From the NCBI GenBank assembly GCA_000434435.1, contig FR895510.1, positions 1-39,588 on the forward strand: a stretch of 39,588 nucleotides of DNA. Reading direction: 5' to 3'. This stretch comes from Firmicutes bacterium CAG:475 (lineage in GTDB: Bacteria; Bacillota; Clostridia; Christensenellales; CAG-917). Below, piece after piece: positions 21,433-31,047 of this stretch (positions within the stretch are counted from its first letter, which is position 1; every line of letters starts with the position of its first letter). The position numbers were made by a program, and so were the translations under genes. Below the pieces are notes generated by a model that worked only from the letters and a program-made list of their open reading frames with translations, was not told the DNA's origin and did no database searches.

Positions 21433-23538
21433 AGAGAGAACTTCTTTAAGGCGAAGATCAACACGATGCTTCTCGTCAATCTTGATAACCTTGACGAGAA
21501 CGATGTCGCCTACGTTCACGACGTCGGTGACCTTTTCGACGCGTTGATCGGAAAGTTTGGAGATGTGAATCATGCCGTCTTTGCCGGGAGCAAAGTTGAC
21601 GGACGCACCGAATTGACCTTTGTCGTTTTCCATGATCTTGGTGACTTTGCCTTCGTACACGTCGCCGACTTCAACGTCGCGGACGATGTTTTCGATGATG
21701 GTGCGAGCTTTTTTGATTGCCGCGTCGTCACTGGATGCAATGAAAATTGTGCCTTCGTCGTTGATGTCGATCTTGACGCCGGTGTCCTCGATGATCTTGT
21801 TGATGGTCTTTCCACCCGTGCCGATGACGTCGCGGATCTTGTCGGGATCGATTGAGAAGGACACGATCTTGGGAGCAAACTTGCTGAGTTCCGTTCTCGG
21901 TGCGGGAAGCGTTGCGAGCATCTTGCCGAGGATTTCGAGTCTGCCGAGTCTTGCTTGTTCAAGAGCGCGAGTGAGGATTTCTTCGTCGATGCCCTTGATC
22001 TTGATATCCATTTGGATTGCGGTGATGCCTTCCGTCGTACCTGCGACTTTGAAGTCCATATCGCCGAGGAAGTCTTCAAGACCTTGGATGTCGGTGAGCA
22101 CTGCGACTTTGTGGCTCTCTTCGTTCTTGATAAGTCCCATTGCGATACCTGCGACGGGTGCTTTGATGGGAACGCCTGCGTCCATAAGTGCGAGCGTGCT
22201 GCCGCAAACGGATGCTTGCGAAGTCGAACCGTTGGAGCTCAAAATGTCGGATACCGTGCGGATTGCGTACGGGAACTCTTCTTCGGAAGGAAGCACGGGT
22301 TCGAGAGCGCGTTCTGCAAGTGCGCCGTGTCCGATTTCACGACGACCGGGGCTCTTGAGAGCCTTTGCTTCGCCTGTGGAGTAACCGGGCATGTTGTATT
22401 GATGCATGTATCTCTTGTAGTAATCGTCGTCAAGACCTTCGAGCTTTTGAGCTTCGCTTATCGTGCCGAGAGTGCAAGTGGTGAGAGCTTGAGTTTGTCC
22501 TCTTGTGAACACTGCGCTACCGTGAACGCGCGGGAGCATACCCACTTCGCACCAGATAGGACGAATTTCGGTGAGCTTTCTGCCGTCGGGACGCACGCCG
22601 TCTTCGAGAATCTTTGCACGCACTTTTTCTTTCTTGAGATAGTAGAGGCTGTCGAGGATGAATTTGGTTTTCTTGGGTTCGTCGCTGAAGTCGTCTGCAA
22701 AGTGAGCAAGCACGTCAACGTTGAGAGCGTCTTCTCTTTCTTCTCTCTCATAGCGGTCAAACGCTTCGAGGACGTAGTCCATTTTTTCGTTTGCGTACGC
22801 TCTGACAGCTTCGTTGATGTTGTCGGGGATATGTTCGAGATCCATATCGAGTTTGGGCTTGCCGACTTCTTTTTGGATTTCTTCGATGAAAGCCACAATC
22901 TTTTTGATCTCTTCGTGACCGAACATGATTGCACCGAGCATTTCTTTTTCGGTGATGACGTCTGCGCCCGCTTCAACCATCATGATAGCGTCTTTCGTGC
23001 CGCTGAGGTTGAGAGTAAGGCGAGATTTTGCGCGTTGTGCGCTGTCGGGGTTGATGACGTACTCGCCGTCCACCATGCCGACCACAACCGAACCTGTAGG
23101 ACCTGCCCACGGAATGTCGCTTATAGAAAGTGCGACGGAAGAACCGATCATGCCGAAAACTTCGGGCGGAATGTTGGTGTCAACGCTCAAAACGGTTGCA
23201 ATGACCGTAACGTCGTTGTAAAGTCCCTTCGGGAAGAGCGGACGAATAGGTCTGTCGATAAGACGAGAAGTGAGGATCGCTTTGTCGCTTGCTCTGCCCT
23301 CTCTCTTTTTGAATCCGCCGGGGATTTTGCCGATTGCGTACATTTTCTCTTCGTAGTCAACGCTCAAAGGGAAAAAGTCCATACCGTCGCGGGGTGCTTT
23401 GCTCATCGTTGCGTTGACCATAACCACGGTGTCGCCGCAACGCACGATGCAAGAACCATTGGATTGTCCGCAGTATGCGCCTGTTTCGACGGTCATTTCT
23501 CTGCCGCCTACCGTTGTCTTGAAAATTCTTTTTTCCAT
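21418..23538 (-). CDS. pnp: polynucleotide phosphorylase
   Basis: PNPase (706 aa) is a phosphorolytic 3'-5' exoribonuclease that works as a trimer ring in mRNA decay. It has two RNase PH domains (about 10-220 and 315-545; the second with GRREIGHGALAERAL and the SNGSTSQASVCGS loop), a KH domain (about 555-610, with IGTGGKTINKI) and an S1 domain (about 620-695). AGAAGGAG precedes ATG. It follows rpsO on the same strand, as in most bacteria, but the rpsO terminator separates them. Its stop codon is built into element E2. Confidence 0.98.
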   Translation of the reverse strand: MEKRIFKTTVGGREMTVETGAYCGQSNGSCIVRCGDTVVMVNATMSKAPRDGMDFFPLSVDYEEKMYAIGKIPGGFKKREGRASDKAILTSRLIDRPIRPLFPKGLYNDVTVIATVLSVDTNIPPEVFGMIGSSVALSISDIPWAGPTGSVVVGMVDGEYVINPDSAQRAKSRLTLNLSGTKDAIMMVEAGADVITEKEMLGAIMFGHEEIKKIVAFIEEIQKEVGKPKLDMDLEHIPDNINEAVRAYANEKMDYVLEAFDRYEREEREDALNVDVLAHFADDFSDEPKKTKFILDSLYYLKKEKVRAKILEDGVRPDGRKLTEIRPIWCEVGMLPRVHGSAVFTRGQTQALTTCTLGTISEAQKLEGLDDDYYKRYMHQYNMPGYSTGEAKALKSPGRREIGHGALAERALEPVLPSEEEFPYAIRTVSDILSSNGSTSQASVCGSTLALMDAGVPIKAPVAGIAMGLIKNEESHKVAVLTDIQGLEDFLGDMDFKVAGTTEGITAIQMDIKIKGIDEEILTRALEQARLGRLEILGKMLATLPAPRTELSKFAPKIVSFSIDPDKIRDVIGTGGKTINKIIEDTGVKIDINDEGTIFIASSDDAAIKKARTIIENIVRDVEVGDVYEGKVTKIMENDKGQFGASVNFAPGKDGMIHISKLSDQRVEKVTDVVNVGDIVLVKVIKIDEKHRVDLRLKEVLSKATN

Positions 23539-23553
23539 AAAATTTCTCCTTCT

Positions 23554-23623
23554 GGGAATTCCGTCATTCCCGTATTATCCGCAAAAGCGGTTTATTTTTT
23601 TATTTTTACCGCACGATTGTGCG
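23554..23623 (-). promoter_or_regulatory. pnp leader with three small hairpins
   Basis: Between the rpsO terminator and pnp lie CGCAC/GTGCG (23610-23623), CCGC-AAAA-GCGG (23580-23591) and GGGAAT/ATTCCC (23554-23571). pnp leaders in other bacteria are sites of autoregulated processing; a similar role here is inference only. A clear promoter was not found. Confidence 0.35.
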
Positions 23624-23631
23624 ATTATTCC

Positions 23632-23662
23632 AAAAAAAACGGGTGCAGTTAAACCACACCCG
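23632..23662 (-). terminator. terminator between rpsO and pnp
   Basis: CACCCG (23657-23662) and CGGGTG (23640-23645) pair around an 11-nt loop; on the minus strand eight T follow (23632-23639). It begins 8 bp after the rpsO stop. Confidence 0.85.
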
Positions 23663-23669
23663 ATATTTT

Positions 23670-23933
23670 TTACTTTCTCAAACCAAGAGCAGATACGATT
23701 GCACGATATCTCTCGATGTCCATCTCTTTGAGATAGTTGAGAAGACTTCTTCTGTGACCGACCATCATAAGAAGACCGCGACGGCTGTGATGATCCTTGG
23801 GGTGATTCTTGAGGTGTTCGGTAAGTTCTGAAATGCGCGCCGTCAAAAGAGCGATTTGAACTTCGGGAGAACCCGTGTCGCCTTCTTTGCGAGCGTACTT
23901 TGCGATGATTTCTTGTTTCGTTGTTTTATCCAT
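23670..23933 (-). CDS. rpsO: 30S ribosomal protein S15
   Basis: S15 (87 aa) binds the central domain of 16S rRNA early in 30S assembly. The sequence is canonical: GDTGSPEVQIALLTARI, LTEHLKNHPKDHHSRRGLLMMVGHRR and LLNYLKEMD. GGAGG lies 7 bases before ATG 23933. The open frame continues to 24032 but that part is the leader RNA, which has a GCGAC/GTCGC hairpin of the kind where S15 often represses its own synthesis. Confidence 0.98.
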   Translation of the reverse strand: MDKTTKQEIIAKYARKEGDTGSPEVQIALLTARISELTEHLKNHPKDHHSRRGLLMMVGHRRSLLNYLKEMDIERYRAIVSALGLRK

Positions 23934-24022
23934 TGTTTTGCCTCCTTCGTTGGATAAATAATTCGCTTTCAACCAAGTAGCGACTCGGAGTTTTGTCGCA
24001 ACCTCGTCGAAAGTACAAATGC

Positions 24023-24051
24023 ATATTAGCACATTCTCAAAGCGTTGTAAA
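24023..24051 (-). promoter_or_regulatory. sigma-A promoter of rpsO
   Basis: On the minus strand the -35 is TTTACA (24046-24051), the spacer is 17 bp, and the -10 is TAATAT (24023-24028). The leader is about 80 nt. Confidence 0.75.
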
Positions 24052-24123
24052 ACGTTTTGCGGTTTTTTTATAAAAATTTAAGATATAAATAATTTTGATT
24101 TTATTATTCAAAACAAAATCGAA

Positions 24124-24375
24124 GTGCCCCCCCCTTCCTCAGGTGTTTCCCCCACCGCCGTTCCCCCTCTTCATAAATTTGAGGGAACCCACGGCGTCCG
24201 CTCCGCGTGGGGCAACACTCGGTGCTCGCACAGAAAAGTATCGTTCCCTTATTATGCCACTCGTTCACGGGCGAAAAAATCTACACTCGCTCGTTCACTT
24301 GTACAAAGCGTCACGCTCGACGCTCGCTTCCTCGCCGCCATTGCGGCTCGCATTCCATCTTCGAAAATATTTCTA
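24124..24375. repeat. GC-rich dispersed intergenic repeat with hairpins
   Basis: The stretch after hemZ has no plausible gene. It opens with TGCCCC (a C8 run at 24127-24134), then TTCCTCA and GGTGTTT; a close match lies at 39565-39588. Inside are TTCCC/GGGAA hairpin arms (24161-24187), a perfect CCCACG/CGTGGG hairpin (24188-24210), and many GCTCG pentamers (about 24290-24350). Base composition differs clearly from the coding sequence around it. No transposase or target duplication is visible. Its class is unknown. Confidence 0.6.
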
Positions 24376-25785
24376 TTATAGTAAAAACTTACGTTGCCGT
24401 TCCAACATTTCATCGATGTGTTTTATGTATTCTATCGGCTCTTTGTAGTTTGCGCAACGAGTGATGAGATTTATCTTTTTATTCCACTTTTTCGAGATTC
24501 CGTTGGCTCCGTTTGCAATGATGGAGGTATCTTCTTCCATGATGTCGATATTGTAAACGCACGCTTTTTTCGGCTTTGCGTAGCCCACGTTTTCGAGGTT
24601 GCCGCTGGTGTATTTTTGACGATACATATAGTACGGATCATACCCTGCCGAAGTCAGTTTTCGATAGGCGTAATCCACCATTTGCGACGCGGTTTCGAAG
24701 TCGGTGTTGTCGTAGCCCGCCTGTTTGAGCGCAGAGCCTTTTTTCATATAAAGCGTATGCACCGTGACGTTTGCCGGATTGAGTGCGACAGCAATGTCAA
24801 CGCTGCGTTTGAAATCGTCGATGGTTTCGCCGGGCAGACAGGCAATCAAGTCCATATTGACGTCAAACTTGTCTTTGACAAGCATATAAGCGTTGTAGGT
24901 GTCCGCGCTTTTGTGCTTTCTTCCTATGATTTCAAGCGTTTTGTCGTTGAAAGTTTGCGGATTTACCGACACTCTGGTTACGCCGTGTTTTTGCATGACG
25001 TCCACGATTTCGGAAGTGATGGTGTCGGGACGCCCCGCCTCGACGGTAAACTCTTTCGCGCCGAAGTGACAACGTTCGAGAACCTTGTCCAAAAGTTCCG
25101 CTCCTATCGAAGTCGGCGTGCCTCCTCCGACGTACACCGCCCTGACTTTTATACGCTTTTTTTCGATTATTCGTTTGGTTTGTTCAAGCTCTCTTACAAG
25201 GCAATCCACGTAAGGCTCGATGAGTTTTTTTTGCTTGTCGATGGGAAGGCTGACGAAAGAACAATACGCACATCTCGTCGGACAAAACGGAATAAAAACG
25301 AACACGTCGAACTGCCTTGACGATTTGTTGCGTATAGGCTTTTGGACAGCAACTATTTTTTGGATAAGCTCGACTTTTCCTTCGCTTACGCTGTAATCTT
25401 TCAAAAACACGTCGTGCGCCGATTTCGAATATCTATCCGCTTCGTTTTCAATTTCACAATAAAGTTTCGTAGGACGAATTCCCGTAAGACAACCGTATGG
25501 CAAATTGACGTTCAAAAGGAAACTCAACGTGCGATATATGGCGATTTTAAGGTATCTTTTTTCCACTCTTTTTCGTTCGAGTTCGCCCTCTGTGTCAATC
25601 TTGAAAGCGTAGTTTTTGACAAAACCGCCAAACTTGTCCGAAGTGATTTTAACCTTGAAAAGACCGTCGATATTTTCATATTCGACGGCAATGGAAACGT
25701 CCTCGTCCGAGCGCGATTCAAACGGCCTTATAAGTTCCATAAGGTCGTTGAGATATTCTTCGTTTGAAATGGAAAAATCAATCAT
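24376..25785 (-). CDS. hemZ: coproporphyrinogen III oxidase-like radical SAM protein HemZ
   Basis: This 469-aa protein has a radical-SAM domain of the HemN/HemZ group. An N-terminal domain of about 150 residues, with GCLTGIRPTKLY around 98-109, is specific to HemZ. The cluster motif FCPTRCAYC provides C168, C172 and C175, followed by VYVGGGTPTS and the HemN-like VEAGRPDTIT. Family members are annotated as oxygen-independent coproporphyrinogen dehydrogenase, but the activity is poorly proven and no other haem gene is present here. It is last in the rel-MBL-hemZ unit, 6 bp after the MBL stop. Confidence 0.92.
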   Translation of the reverse strand: MIDFSISNEEYLNDLMELIRPFESRSDEDVSIAVEYENIDGLFKVKITSDKFGGFVKNYAFKIDTEGELERKRVEKRYLKIAIYRTLSFLLNVNLPYGCLTGIRPTKLYCEIENEADRYSKSAHDVFLKDYSVSEGKVELIQKIVAVQKPIRNKSSRQFDVFVFIPFCPTRCAYCSFVSLPIDKQKKLIEPYVDCLVRELEQTKRIIEKKRIKVRAVYVGGGTPTSIGAELLDKVLERCHFGAKEFTVEAGRPDTITSEIVDVMQKHGVTRVSVNPQTFNDKTLEIIGRKHKSADTYNAYMLVKDKFDVNMDLIACLPGETIDDFKRSVDIAVALNPANVTVHTLYMKKGSALKQAGYDNTDFETASQMVDYAYRKLTSAGYDPYYMYRQKYTSGNLENVGYAKPKKACVYNIDIMEEDTSIIANGANGISKKWNKKINLITRCANYKEPIEYIKHIDEMLERQRKFLL

Positions 25786-25791
25786 ATACGG

Positions 25792-26472
25792 CTAGTCTGC
25801 GTTTATATGCGGAGCGTCCTCGATTATGGGATTGTTCACTCTCTCGAAGTCGAGCGTGGTCGGCTCGCCGTGCCCCGGCAAAACCGTGTAGTTTCCTTTG
25901 AGCGCAAAAAGTTTGTTTACAATGGAATTTTTGAGGTCTTTTGCATTTCCGTCGTAAAAGTCCGTGCGCCCGAAAGACATAAAAAACAGCGTGTCCCCGA
26001 CGAAGATTTTGTTGCCCACGACGTAGCAAACACCACCTTTGGAGTGTCCGGGCGTGTGAATGACTTCGACGTCAAGTCCTGCAATCTTCAATTTTTCACC
26101 ACCGCAAAGCAGCACGTCGGGCGTAAATTTTTCAGGATTTATGCCCATTGAAAAGCCCATATTTTTGTACGAACCGATTTTTTCGAGGTCGTCTTTGTGC
26201 AAAAATACGGCGGGCGAATTTTGCAAGTTTTCATTGCCGTTTTCGTCTTTGCTCGCCATACGACAAAGCTCCGCAACGCCGCCGATATGATCGAAATGCG
26301 CATGCGTGAGCAAGATCGCTTCGACTTTTGCCTTTTGTTTTTTGAAAATCGCAAAAATATCCTCGGCGTTTCCGCCCGGATCGACTACAAAACCGCTGTT
26401 TTCGTTTATCACAATATACGTATTGACGTCAAGCGGCCCGGTATACAAATGAAAAAACTTCGGGCAAGTCAT
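25792..26472 (-). CDS. MBL-fold hydrolase, glyoxalase II-like
   Basis: This 226-aa cytoplasmic metallo-beta-lactamase-fold protein has the metal motif THAHFDH (residues 56-62; H57, H59, D61, H62), then TPGHS, VGDTLF and LPGHGEP, which complete the two-metal site of glyoxalase II-type thioester hydrolases. The substrate is unknown. An insertion around 72-88 (ASKDENGNENLQNS) is unusual. ATG overlaps the rel stop by 4 bp. The rel-MBL-hemZ order is widespread in Clostridia. Confidence 0.9.
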   Translation of the reverse strand: MTCPKFFHLYTGPLDVNTYIVINENSGFVVDPGGNAEDIFAIFKKQKAKVEAILLTHAHFDHIGGVAELCRMASKDENGNENLQNSPAVFLHKDDLEKIGSYKNMGFSMGINPEKFTPDVLLCGGEKLKIAGLDVEVIHTPGHSKGGVCYVVGNKIFVGDTLFFMSFGRTDFYDGNAKDLKNSIVNKLFALKGNYTVLPGHGEPTTLDFERVNNPIIEDAPHINAD

Positions 26473-28613
26473 CTTCTCACCTCGATAACGCCGTCTATCG
26501 AGCGCAGTTGTCTGACAAGTTCTTCGAGTTCGCTACCCTTTGTGATTTGCACCGTAACGATGATTTCCGCAATGCCCGCCTTTTCGTCAACGCGCACGTT
26601 TGCCGCGGAAATGCCGAGTTTTGCGTTTGCGATATGCGCTGTTATCGTTGCAAGCAAACCGCCCTTATTTTCGCAAATAAGCGTGAGCGTTGCGTTGAAT
26701 CTCTCTTCGCCGTCGCTGTCCCAACTTGCTTGAATAAGTCTTTCATCTTCCATACCTTTGACGTTGGGGCAATCTTTTCTGTGAATGGAAACGCCTCTTC
26801 CGCGCGAAATATATCCGACGATGTCGTCACCCGGCACGGGCGAGCAGCACTGCGCCATACGCACGGTGAAGTTTGCGTTGCCGTTGACCAAAACGCCGCT
26901 CTTTGAGTGCTTTCTCGGTTTTTGCTCGGTGAGCGGAATGCTCGTTACGTCCTGCGATTGAAGAGTGTGGTCCTCTTTTTTGAAGTCCTGAATAATTTTG
27001 GTGAGGACTTGACTTGTTGTGAGTCCGCCGAAACCGACCGCCGCATACAAATCGTCCTCACTGCTCATTGCGTGGCGTTGCAATATGCTTGACAATATGT
27101 CGGGAGTAAAGATGTCGGCAAGAGCGTAACCTCTGCGTTTTGCCTCTTTTTCAAGCATTTCTTTGCCGCGCGCGATATTCTCGTCCTTCTTTTCTTTTTT
27201 GAAATAAGCGCGGATTTTCGAGCGTGCGGAAGCAGTATGGACAAATTTGAGCCAGTCTAGGCTCGGCCCTTTCGACGAGTTGGACGTGATGATTTCAACG
27301 ATGTCGCCGTTTTGAAGTTTGGTCGAGAACGGCACCATACGTTTGTTGACCTTTGCGCCTATGCACTTGTTGCCGATTGCGGAGTGAATTTTGTACGCCA
27401 AATCTAGCGGCGTCGAACCCACCGGCAAATCGAAAACGTCGCCCTTTGGAGTGAACACGAAAACTTCGTCGTCAAAGACGTTGATTTTGACGGCATCCAT
27501 AAACTCTTTTGCGCCGTCGATGTCTTTTTGAGCGTCCATAACCTCGCGAAGCCAACGCACTTTGCTGTCGAGTTCGCTGTCCTTGCCCGTCGTGCCCTCT
27601 TTATATTTCCAGTGTGCCGCAACGCCGTATTCCGCCACTTTGTGCATTTCGTAAGTGCGGATTTGGATTTCGAAGGTTTCGTTGTACTGCGTCACGACGG
27701 TGGTGTGCAAGGATTGGTAGTTATTCGCTTTGGGCATTGCGATATAGTCCTTGAAACGTCCCGGCATAGGCTTCCACATCGTGTGGATTTCGCCAAGCAT
27801 CGTGTAGCAATCCTTCACGGTGTCAACGATGATTCGCACCGCCAACAAGTCGTAAATCTGGTCTATATCGATATGCAAATTGTGCATTTTTTTGTACACG
27901 GAATAAAAGTGTTTGGGTCTGCCGTTCACTTCGCCGTGTATGCCCATTTCTTTGAGTTTTTCTTCGATTTGCTTGCAAATTGCGTCCAAAAATCCCTGTC
28001 TTTCGGACTTCTTTTTGGCAACGTTTTCCGCAATATACTTGTACTCGGCAGGCAGCAAATATTTCATTGCCAAATCTTCGAGTTCGCACTTGAAGAAAGA
28101 AATACCAAGTCTGCCCGCAAGCGGAGCATAGATGTCAAGCGTTTCTTTTGCGATACGTTTTTGCTTTTCTTCGGGGAGATATTGCAGCGAGCGCATATTA
28201 TGCAAACGGTCGGCAAGTTTGATGATGATAACTCGCAAATCCTTTGCCATAGCAACGAAAATCTTTCTGAAGTTTTCCGCTTGCGCCTCTTCTCTGTTGA
28301 CAAATTGAAGTTTGTCGAGTTTGGTTACGCCCTCGACAAGTTCGCAAATCTCGTCGCCGAATTGCTCTCGAAGTTCGTCGTAAGTGACGGACGTATCTTC
28401 CAAAACGTCATGCAAAAACGCGGCTATGACCGTTGACGAGTCAAAGCCGAAATCGGCAAGAATTTCCACAACCGCGCAGGGATGAATAAAATAATCCTCC
28501 CCCGAACTTCTTTTTTGTCCGCGGTGCGCTTGCTCGGCAAAATCATGCGCCTTTTTGATTTCCGCATAATTCGTCGGATAGGTTTTTCTGAGTTTTACAA
28601 GCAATTCGTCCAT
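26469..28613 (-). CDS. relA: bifunctional (p)ppGpp synthetase/hydrolase Rel
   Basis: Rel (714 aa) makes and degrades the alarmone (p)ppGpp. In order: HD hydrolase (about 25-180, HDVLEDT at 68-74), synthetase with GRFKDYIAMPKANNYQSLHT (about 280-300), TGS (about 383-445) and C-terminal ACT (about 638-711). The RxKD motif (RFKD) is that of bifunctional enzymes. The frame opens with GTG at 28622, but GAAGAG sits 8 bases before ATG 28613, so I chose the latter. It has its own promoter and a hairpin leader. apt, often found between recJ and rel in Clostridia, is absent. Confidence 0.96.
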   Translation of the reverse strand: MDELLVKLRKTYPTNYAEIKKAHDFAEQAHRGQKRSSGEDYFIHPCAVVEILADFGFDSSTVIAAFLHDVLEDTSVTYDELREQFGDEICELVEGVTKLDKLQFVNREEAQAENFRKIFVAMAKDLRVIIIKLADRLHNMRSLQYLPEEKQKRIAKETLDIYAPLAGRLGISFFKCELEDLAMKYLLPAEYKYIAENVAKKKSERQGFLDAICKQIEEKLKEMGIHGEVNGRPKHFYSVYKKMHNLHIDIDQIYDLLAVRIIVDTVKDCYTMLGEIHTMWKPMPGRFKDYIAMPKANNYQSLHTTVVTQYNETFEIQIRTYEMHKVAEYGVAAHWKYKEGTTGKDSELDSKVRWLREVMDAQKDIDGAKEFMDAVKINVFDDEVFVFTPKGDVFDLPVGSTPLDLAYKIHSAIGNKCIGAKVNKRMVPFSTKLQNGDIVEIITSNSSKGPSLDWLKFVHTASARSKIRAYFKKEKKDENIARGKEMLEKEAKRRGYALADIFTPDILSSILQRHAMSSEDDLYAAVGFGGLTTSQVLTKIIQDFKKEDHTLQSQDVTSIPLTEQKPRKHSKSGVLVNGNANFTVRMAQCCSPVPGDDIVGYISRGRGVSIHRKDCPNVKGMEDERLIQASWDSDGEERFNATLTLICENKGGLLATITAHIANAKLGISAANVRVDEKAGIAEIIVTVQITKGSELEELVRQLRSIDGVIEVRR

Positions 28614-28626
28614 ACTTTTCACTCTT

Positions 28627-28659
28627 CAACGGCGATGAAAATCTATTTATCGTCCGTTG
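28627..28659 (-). promoter_or_regulatory. hairpin in the rel leader
   Basis: CAACGG (28627-28632) pairs with CCGTTG (28654-28659), extended by CGAT/ATCG across one bulged base. In the mRNA it ends right at the ribosome site (GAAGAG), so it could affect initiation. The role is inferred. Confidence 0.45.
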
Positions 28660-28669
28660 ACAATACAAT

Positions 28670-28698
28670 ATTATACTTGAAAAAACAAAACATTGCAA
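28670..28698 (-). promoter_or_regulatory. sigma-A promoter of rel-MBL-hemZ
   Basis: On the minus strand the -35 is TTGCAA (28693-28698), the spacer is 17 bp, and the -10 is TATAAT (28670-28675). It lies between recJ and rel. Confidence 0.8.
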
Positions 28699-28737
28699 TA
28701 CGCCTAAAACGCGAAAACGCAAAAAATCGTCGTGATT

Positions 28738-31032
28738 TTATGCGTGTTCGGTGTTGCGATATGCAATGCTGTCTTCCAAATTTACGGATTTTGCGGATAT
28801 TTGCACAAATCCTTTTTCGTTGATTTTTACAGTGCCCACTTCGTCGAAAATGCGCAACGCAAGCATAAATATGCTTTCGGGCACTTTGTAGCCGGAGCAT
28901 ACGGCGATATACGCTTTGTGCGGACTTGCAAGTTTCGGCGTGCGACGCGCGACGTTGACGATTTCTTTGTACACTTTGCGCAAAACGTCCTTGCTTACGG
29001 ACATTTTCTTTTCGGAGCAATCTCCCAGAGCGTACAATGCCTTGCTTTCCTTTTGAAGTTTTGCAAGATACCCCTCGCAAAGCGGACGGCCGCATACCAC
29101 CACTCTGTTGTAGAATGAGAAATCGAAGCACTCGGCAGGACACACCACCACGCAGTTTTCGGGATTCAGACAACGAGGCGTCGCAATAAGCACGGGAAGT
29201 GCCTTAACGCTCTCGTTTTGTGCGCAAATATCGTCGTATTCATGTCTTGAAAAACATACGATTGCCGTCCCAAACGGCTCTTTAAGCCACTCGTCAACAC
29301 ACTTAAAGTCCGTTTTTTGCAAATTCGCACTGCCTTCGCAGGACAACTGATGCAAGTTCATGCACTTTGCCTCGTCCTCGTCTATTTCGATGTCCTCGAA
29401 CTGCAAAGTCTGTATGATACCTTGCGCAGATTCTCTATTTTGGAACGCGTTTATACCCAGCGAAAGTTCAAAATCCACTTTACCCGTTTTTGCCATGAGG
29501 CAAGGAGCGAATTTTGAAAATCCCATAAGTTCGACGTTGGGCGAAACGTATTTGACGTGTTGCGAAAAGCCTATTCTGTCAAATCGCAATCCCTGCCCTT
29601 TCACAAGGAAAGTCGGACGAGGATTCTGATAGCCCGTCGGTTCCATAAGTTCGAGTTCCTTTGCAAAAGACAAAAAGTCCATATCTATTGGCAATTCCAT
29701 CTCGCAACTTATCTCGTGCGTGAAATCGTGCTTATCGTGCGTGGACAAAATAAGCTCGTTCGCCGCTTTTACGAAATCGTCGAACTTGCTCTCGTCCATA
29801 GAAATTCCCGCCGCTTGCGCGTGTCCGCCGAATCCCGTAAAGTATTCGCTGAGCGAACAAAGAGTTTCAAAAATATTGACTTGCGCAATGGAACGCGCCG
29901 AGCCGCGAAGCTCGCCGTCGTCGGTGTTTGCAAACAGGATTGTCGGACGTTTGAACTCTTCAACGAGTCGCGCGCACGCGATACCTAATATACCCGGCTC
30001 CCAATCTTTGTTTTTGAGAATGATTATTCCGACGTCGTTGAAGTCGGTGCCGGCAAGTTGAGCCTTTGCCCTTTCAACCGCTTTTTCGCAAAGTTCTTGT
30101 CGTGCGGCGTTGTCCCTTGCAAGCTCGTCAGTGAGCGTCCTCAAAAGGAAATAATCGGTTTCGAGAAACAATCCGACAACTTTCATTGCCGAGTTGAGTC
30201 TGCCTGCCGCGTTCATTCTCGGCGCAAGGCGGAACATGACGTCGGTTGCCGACACGCTCTCTTGATTGAGAAGCATTTTCACGCCCTTTCTCGGCGACGT
30301 TGTGATTTGTTTCAATCCGTAATAGGCAATGATTCTATTGTCGTTTTTGAGAGGCACCACGTCCGCAATGGTTGCGATTGCAACGATGTCCAGATACTTT
30401 TTCGCCTCTTCTCTTCCGCCTAGCGCTTCCACGAGTTTGAGCGCAACGCCCGCGCCGCAAAGATCGTAGAAACCTTTTCTTGCGACTTTGGGGTCTAAGA
30501 CGATGCAGTCGGGGATTTTTTCTTGCGGCTCGTGGTGGTCGGTGACGATGGTGTCAATGCCTCTCGATTTGAGATACTCCACTTCCTCGATTGCCGTTAT
30601 GCCCGTATCAACGGTGATAACGAGCTTCGGCGAATGATACGCAAGGATTTTTTCCAGTGCGTCGACGCTTATTCCGTAGCCGTCTTTGTTGCGGTCGGGA
30701 ATGAAGTAAAACACGTCGAGTTTGTCGCGCAAATACAGCATAAGCGTGGATATCGCGCAAATGCCGTCGCAGTCGTAGTCGCCGTAAATAAGCACTTTTT
30801 CTTTGTTTTTGATTGCTTTTCGAATACGCGCGACAGCCTCTTGCATACCGTCGATTTCATACGGCGAAGAGAGTTTGTCCAAAGACGGATGAAGATAGTC
30901 GTAGAGCGAATCTTCGCTCATACCTCTTCCCAGCAACAAACGCAAAAAGTCTTGGGAAATCCCAAGACGCTTTGCAAGCGCAACTCTGTCGCTTGTGAGT
31001 GGAAAACGAGGAGTTTTTACGACGTATCTCAT
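28738..31032 (-). CDS. recJ: single-stranded-DNA-specific exonuclease RecJ
   Basis: RecJ (764 aa) degrades ssDNA 5' to 3' in recombination and mismatch repair. DHH motifs are YGDYDCDG (about 83-90), DTG (about 142) and TDHHEP (about 164-169); the DHHA1 domain shows GSARSI and GFGGHAQAAG (about 400-430), followed by an OB-fold. The C-terminal 180 residues are the extra domain found in Firmicutes RecJ and are poorly conserved. ATG has no ribosome site, and a small hairpin lies between it and secF. Confidence 0.94.
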   Translation of the reverse strand: MRYVVKTPRFPLTSDRVALAKRLGISQDFLRLLLGRGMSEDSLYDYLHPSLDKLSSPYEIDGMQEAVARIRKAIKNKEKVLIYGDYDCDGICAISTLMLYLRDKLDVFYFIPDRNKDGYGISVDALEKILAYHSPKLVITVDTGITAIEEVEYLKSRGIDTIVTDHHEPQEKIPDCIVLDPKVARKGFYDLCGAGVALKLVEALGGREEAKKYLDIVAIATIADVVPLKNDNRIIAYYGLKQITTSPRKGVKMLLNQESVSATDVMFRLAPRMNAAGRLNSAMKVVGLFLETDYFLLRTLTDELARDNAARQELCEKAVERAKAQLAGTDFNDVGIIILKNKDWEPGILGIACARLVEEFKRPTILFANTDDGELRGSARSIAQVNIFETLCSLSEYFTGFGGHAQAAGISMDESKFDDFVKAANELILSTHDKHDFTHEISCEMELPIDMDFLSFAKELELMEPTGYQNPRPTFLVKGQGLRFDRIGFSQHVKYVSPNVELMGFSKFAPCLMAKTGKVDFELSLGINAFQNRESAQGIIQTLQFEDIEIDEDEAKCMNLHQLSCEGSANLQKTDFKCVDEWLKEPFGTAIVCFSRHEYDDICAQNESVKALPVLIATPRCLNPENCVVVCPAECFDFSFYNRVVVCGRPLCEGYLAKLQKESKALYALGDCSEKKMSVSKDVLRKVYKEIVNVARRTPKLASPHKAYIAVCSGYKVPESIFMLALRIFDEVGTVKINEKGFVQISAKSVNLEDSIAYRNTEHA

Positions 31033-31047
31033 AAAATCATAAAACTA

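Noticed and set aside
21955..23652. 565-codon plus-strand open frame opposite pnp
   Set aside because: Antisense shadow of pnp; the Cys/His-rich composition comes from reversed Ala and Val codons.
24095..24448. Plus-strand frames of up to 117 codons after hemZ
   Set aside because: They lie in the GC-rich repeat and run into hemZ antisense; several overlapping frames are equally open, so none is convincing.
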